This document shows positions 7,251-8,735 of a stretch of 8,735 bases of DNA, in pieces. This DNA is from Candidatus Zixiibacteriota bacterium. GTDB taxonomy: Bacteria > Zixibacteria > MSB-5A5 > GN15 > JAAZOE01. Each line of letters begins with the position of its first letter. Positions within the stretch are counted from its first letter, which is position 1. The stretch is taken from the NCBI GenBank assembly GCA_030588275.1, contig JAUUYJ010000093.1, forward strand, positions 1-8,735, read 5' to 3'. The notes under the pieces are model-generated. The model saw nothing but the letters and a program-made list of their open reading frames with translations. It was not told the origin of the DNA and searched no databases. Both the position numbers and the translations under genes were made by a program.

Positions 7251-8735
7251 ATGCTCAAACATCTAAACCTTGAAAAGAAAATCGGCCAGATCAACGGTAT
7301 TCGGGAACGAGTCATCGTTATTGATGATGAGATTCGGATGTGCGAATCGTTGACGGCTTTGCTGACCGATTCCGGCTATGATGTGGTCGCCTTTGGAGAT
7401 TCCGAACAGGCGGCTGAGGAGATCAAGGCGGGCCGCTTCGATATTATAATATCAGATATCAAAATGCCCGGCATGACCGGTCTGGACCTGTTGCGGATCG
7501 CCCGTCAGGTTGACCCCCAGGCATTGGTGATTTTGATGACCGGATACGGTTCAATGGAGACGGCGGTTGAGGCAATCAATGACGGAGCGTACGATTACTT
7601 ATTGAAGCCGGTCGAATTTTCCCAACTTGAGCTGGTTATCAAACGGGGTTTGGAAAAGAGGCGGCTGGGGCGAGCCAAATCTTTTTTGCTGACCGAACTG
7701 CAGGATAAAAATCAAAAGCTTGAAGATCGAGTCATCGAAATCAACGCCCTTTACGAAGCGGGCAAAAAACTTGGCTCGACGATTGAGCTGAAATCGCTCT
7801 TGGAAACAATCGTCCGATTGGCGACGACCGTTTTACATGCCGAAATTGGTTCGATCATGCTTCTTGACGATGACCATCAGTTTTTGACGATTGCGGCCGC
7901 TATCGGTTTGAGTGATGAAATCATCAAGATGACCAGGCTACCGATCGGCAGTTCGATTTCCGGTCATGTGGCGGCGACCAAAGAGCCGTTATTTGTTGCC
8001 GATGTTAATCGTGACGAACGGTTTAAAAAAGAAACGCGAAGCGAGCGTTACGGCAAAGCATCACTTTTGTCGGTGCCGTTGATGGTAAAAAATAATGTTA
8101 TTGGCGTAATCAATATGTCCAAAAAGGCTGGTGGTGGCGACTTTGGGCAACATGATTTAAAACTTCTGACCACCTTCGCGACTCAAGCGGCGGTGGCGAT
8201 TGATAACGCCGCCAATTTTGATAAGCTGAAAAGGCGCGTCGCCGAACTGTCCGCTTTGCACGAAATCTCCGATGCGATGTCACGAGCCGGGACGATGGAA
8301 CTGCTGTACGATATCATTTTTATTGGGGTCAGAAACTTAATGCCTATCGAAACCTCACTATGGTTTCGATGGTACCGCAAAGATTCCAACCTGGTCTTCA
8401 TCGGTGGGGCTGGGAACGCAAAAATTGATCTGGAACTGACCATCGAAACCGATGCTGAGAGTCTTGAAGATGATGACAAGAGGCGGGACCTGATTCTGGA
8501 GAGTCTCAAACAAAACGGTTCTGCCGATATTCCGGTCAATTCGTTTGAAACGGTCACGATAAGAAATGAGGCCGGGCTGGCTTATATCTTTTGCCTCGGT
8601 TCATCGGTATCGGACAGCTTCAGCCGCGAAGATCTCAAGATAGCTCGTCTGATAGCGACGCAGACGGCAACCATGTATGAGCGGGAAAAAGGGATTCTAA
8701 ACGCTACCCGGTTATTGACGATGGGAAATATGATC
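7251..8735 (+). CDS. Receiver-GAF-GAF protein, probable hybrid histidine kinase (3' end outside window)
   Basis: The frame runs open from ATG 7251 to the right edge, giving 495 residues with no stop. Residues 19-135 are a receiver domain with D25/D26, phosphoacceptor D69 (SDIKMPGMTG), T97 and K119 (LKPVE). An NtrC-like sequence is seen, but no AAA+ or DNA-binding domain follows. A coiled-coil helix (about 140-165) leads to a clear GAF domain (about 165-323; LYEAGKKLGSTIELKSLL, SISGHVAATKEPLFVADV, VPLMVKNNVIGVIN). A second, more diverged GAF-like domain (about 335-480) carries an acidic stretch, DAESLEDDDKRRD. The last visible residues, ATRLLTMGNMI, resemble the start of a HisKA dimerisation helix just before the phosphorylated histidine, so a kinase module probably follows. 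It lies 12 bases after a GAF kinase. Together they look like a phosphorelay, or a receiver that tunes its own kinase. The C-terminal domain is inference. Confidence 0.9.
   Translation, partial: MLKHLNLEKKIGQINGIRERVIVIDDEIRMCESLTALLTDSGYDVVAFGDSEQAAEEIKAGRFDIIISDIKMPGMTGLDLLRIARQVDPQALVILMTGYGSMETAVEAINDGAYDYLLKPVEFSQLELVIKRGLEKRRLGRAKSFLLTELQDKNQKLEDRVIEINALYEAGKKLGSTIELKSLLETIVRLATTVLHAEIGSIMLLDDDHQFLTIAAAIGLSDEIIKMTRLPIGSSISGHVAATKEPLFVADVNRDERFKKETRSERYGKASLLSVPLMVKNNVIGVINMSKKAGGGDFGQHDLKLLTTFATQAAVAIDNAANFDKLKRRVAELSALHEISDAMSRAGTMELLYDIIFIGVRNLMPIETSLWFRWYRKDSNLVFIGGAGNAKIDLELTIETDAESLEDDDKRRDLILESLKQNGSADIPVNSFETVTIRNEAGLAYIFCLGSSVSDSFSREDLKIARLIATQTATMYEREKGILNATRLLTMGNMI

Noticed and set aside
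8183..8557. A 124-codon minus-strand frame near the right edge, where a plus-strand gene has no stop in the window
   Set aside because: The + strand frame from 7251 is open to the edge, has a strong ribosome binding site and encodes clear receiver and GAF domains, so the Ser/Arg-rich antisense frame is a shadow.

Overview
The window is densely packed bacterial DNA, with every gene on the + strand. Nine consecutive coding regions fill it. The first is cut by the left edge and the last by the right edge, and no intergenic gap exceeds 16 bases. I see no tRNA, rRNA, CRISPR array, insertion sequence, clear promoter or terminator. The genes look like one or a few long transcripts.

Layout. (1) 1-2169: the C-terminal part of a sensor histidine kinase, followed with no spacer by a response regulator whose output is a PglZ/alkaline-phosphatase-superfamily domain. 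That is the architecture of PorX, the regulator associated with type IX secretion and gliding in Bacteroidota. (2) 2171-3739: tsaE, tsaB and a rimI-type acetyltransferase, a classic bacterial cluster; TsaE and TsaB work with TsaD (not in this window) to make the tRNA modification t6A. (3) 3741-5907: accD (acetyl-CoA carboxylase carboxyltransferase beta subunit) and folC (folylpolyglutamate/dihydrofolate synthase), an adjacency known from many bacteria. (4) 5904-8735: a soluble GAF-domain histidine kinase, then a large protein with an N-terminal receiver domain, two GAF-type domains and, at the cut right end, what looks like the start of another kinase dimerisation helix.

Organism. The base composition is moderate (roughly half G+C by eye). 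A PorX-type regulator points to the Bacteroidota/FCB superphylum. The combination with cytoplasmic GAF kinases and REC-GAF-GAF proteins would fit an uncultured FCB lineage such as Zixibacteria or a relative. This placement is inference and was not tested by any search.

How the genes relate. The central block is core metabolism and translation. It is bracketed by two signal-transduction modules: kinase plus PorX-like effector upstream, and kinase plus multi-GAF receiver protein downstream. Start/stop junctions overlap or abut at most borders (TAA then ATG at 598-603, ATGA at 2614-2617, a probable TTG start inside tsaB at 3260, TTGA at 5904-5907), which suggests translational coupling. The most interesting item is the PorX-like protein. 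Its receiver and its metal/nucleophile residues both look intact, so it may be a phosphorylation-controlled phosphodiesterase rather than a transcription factor. I found no convincing wholly new system.
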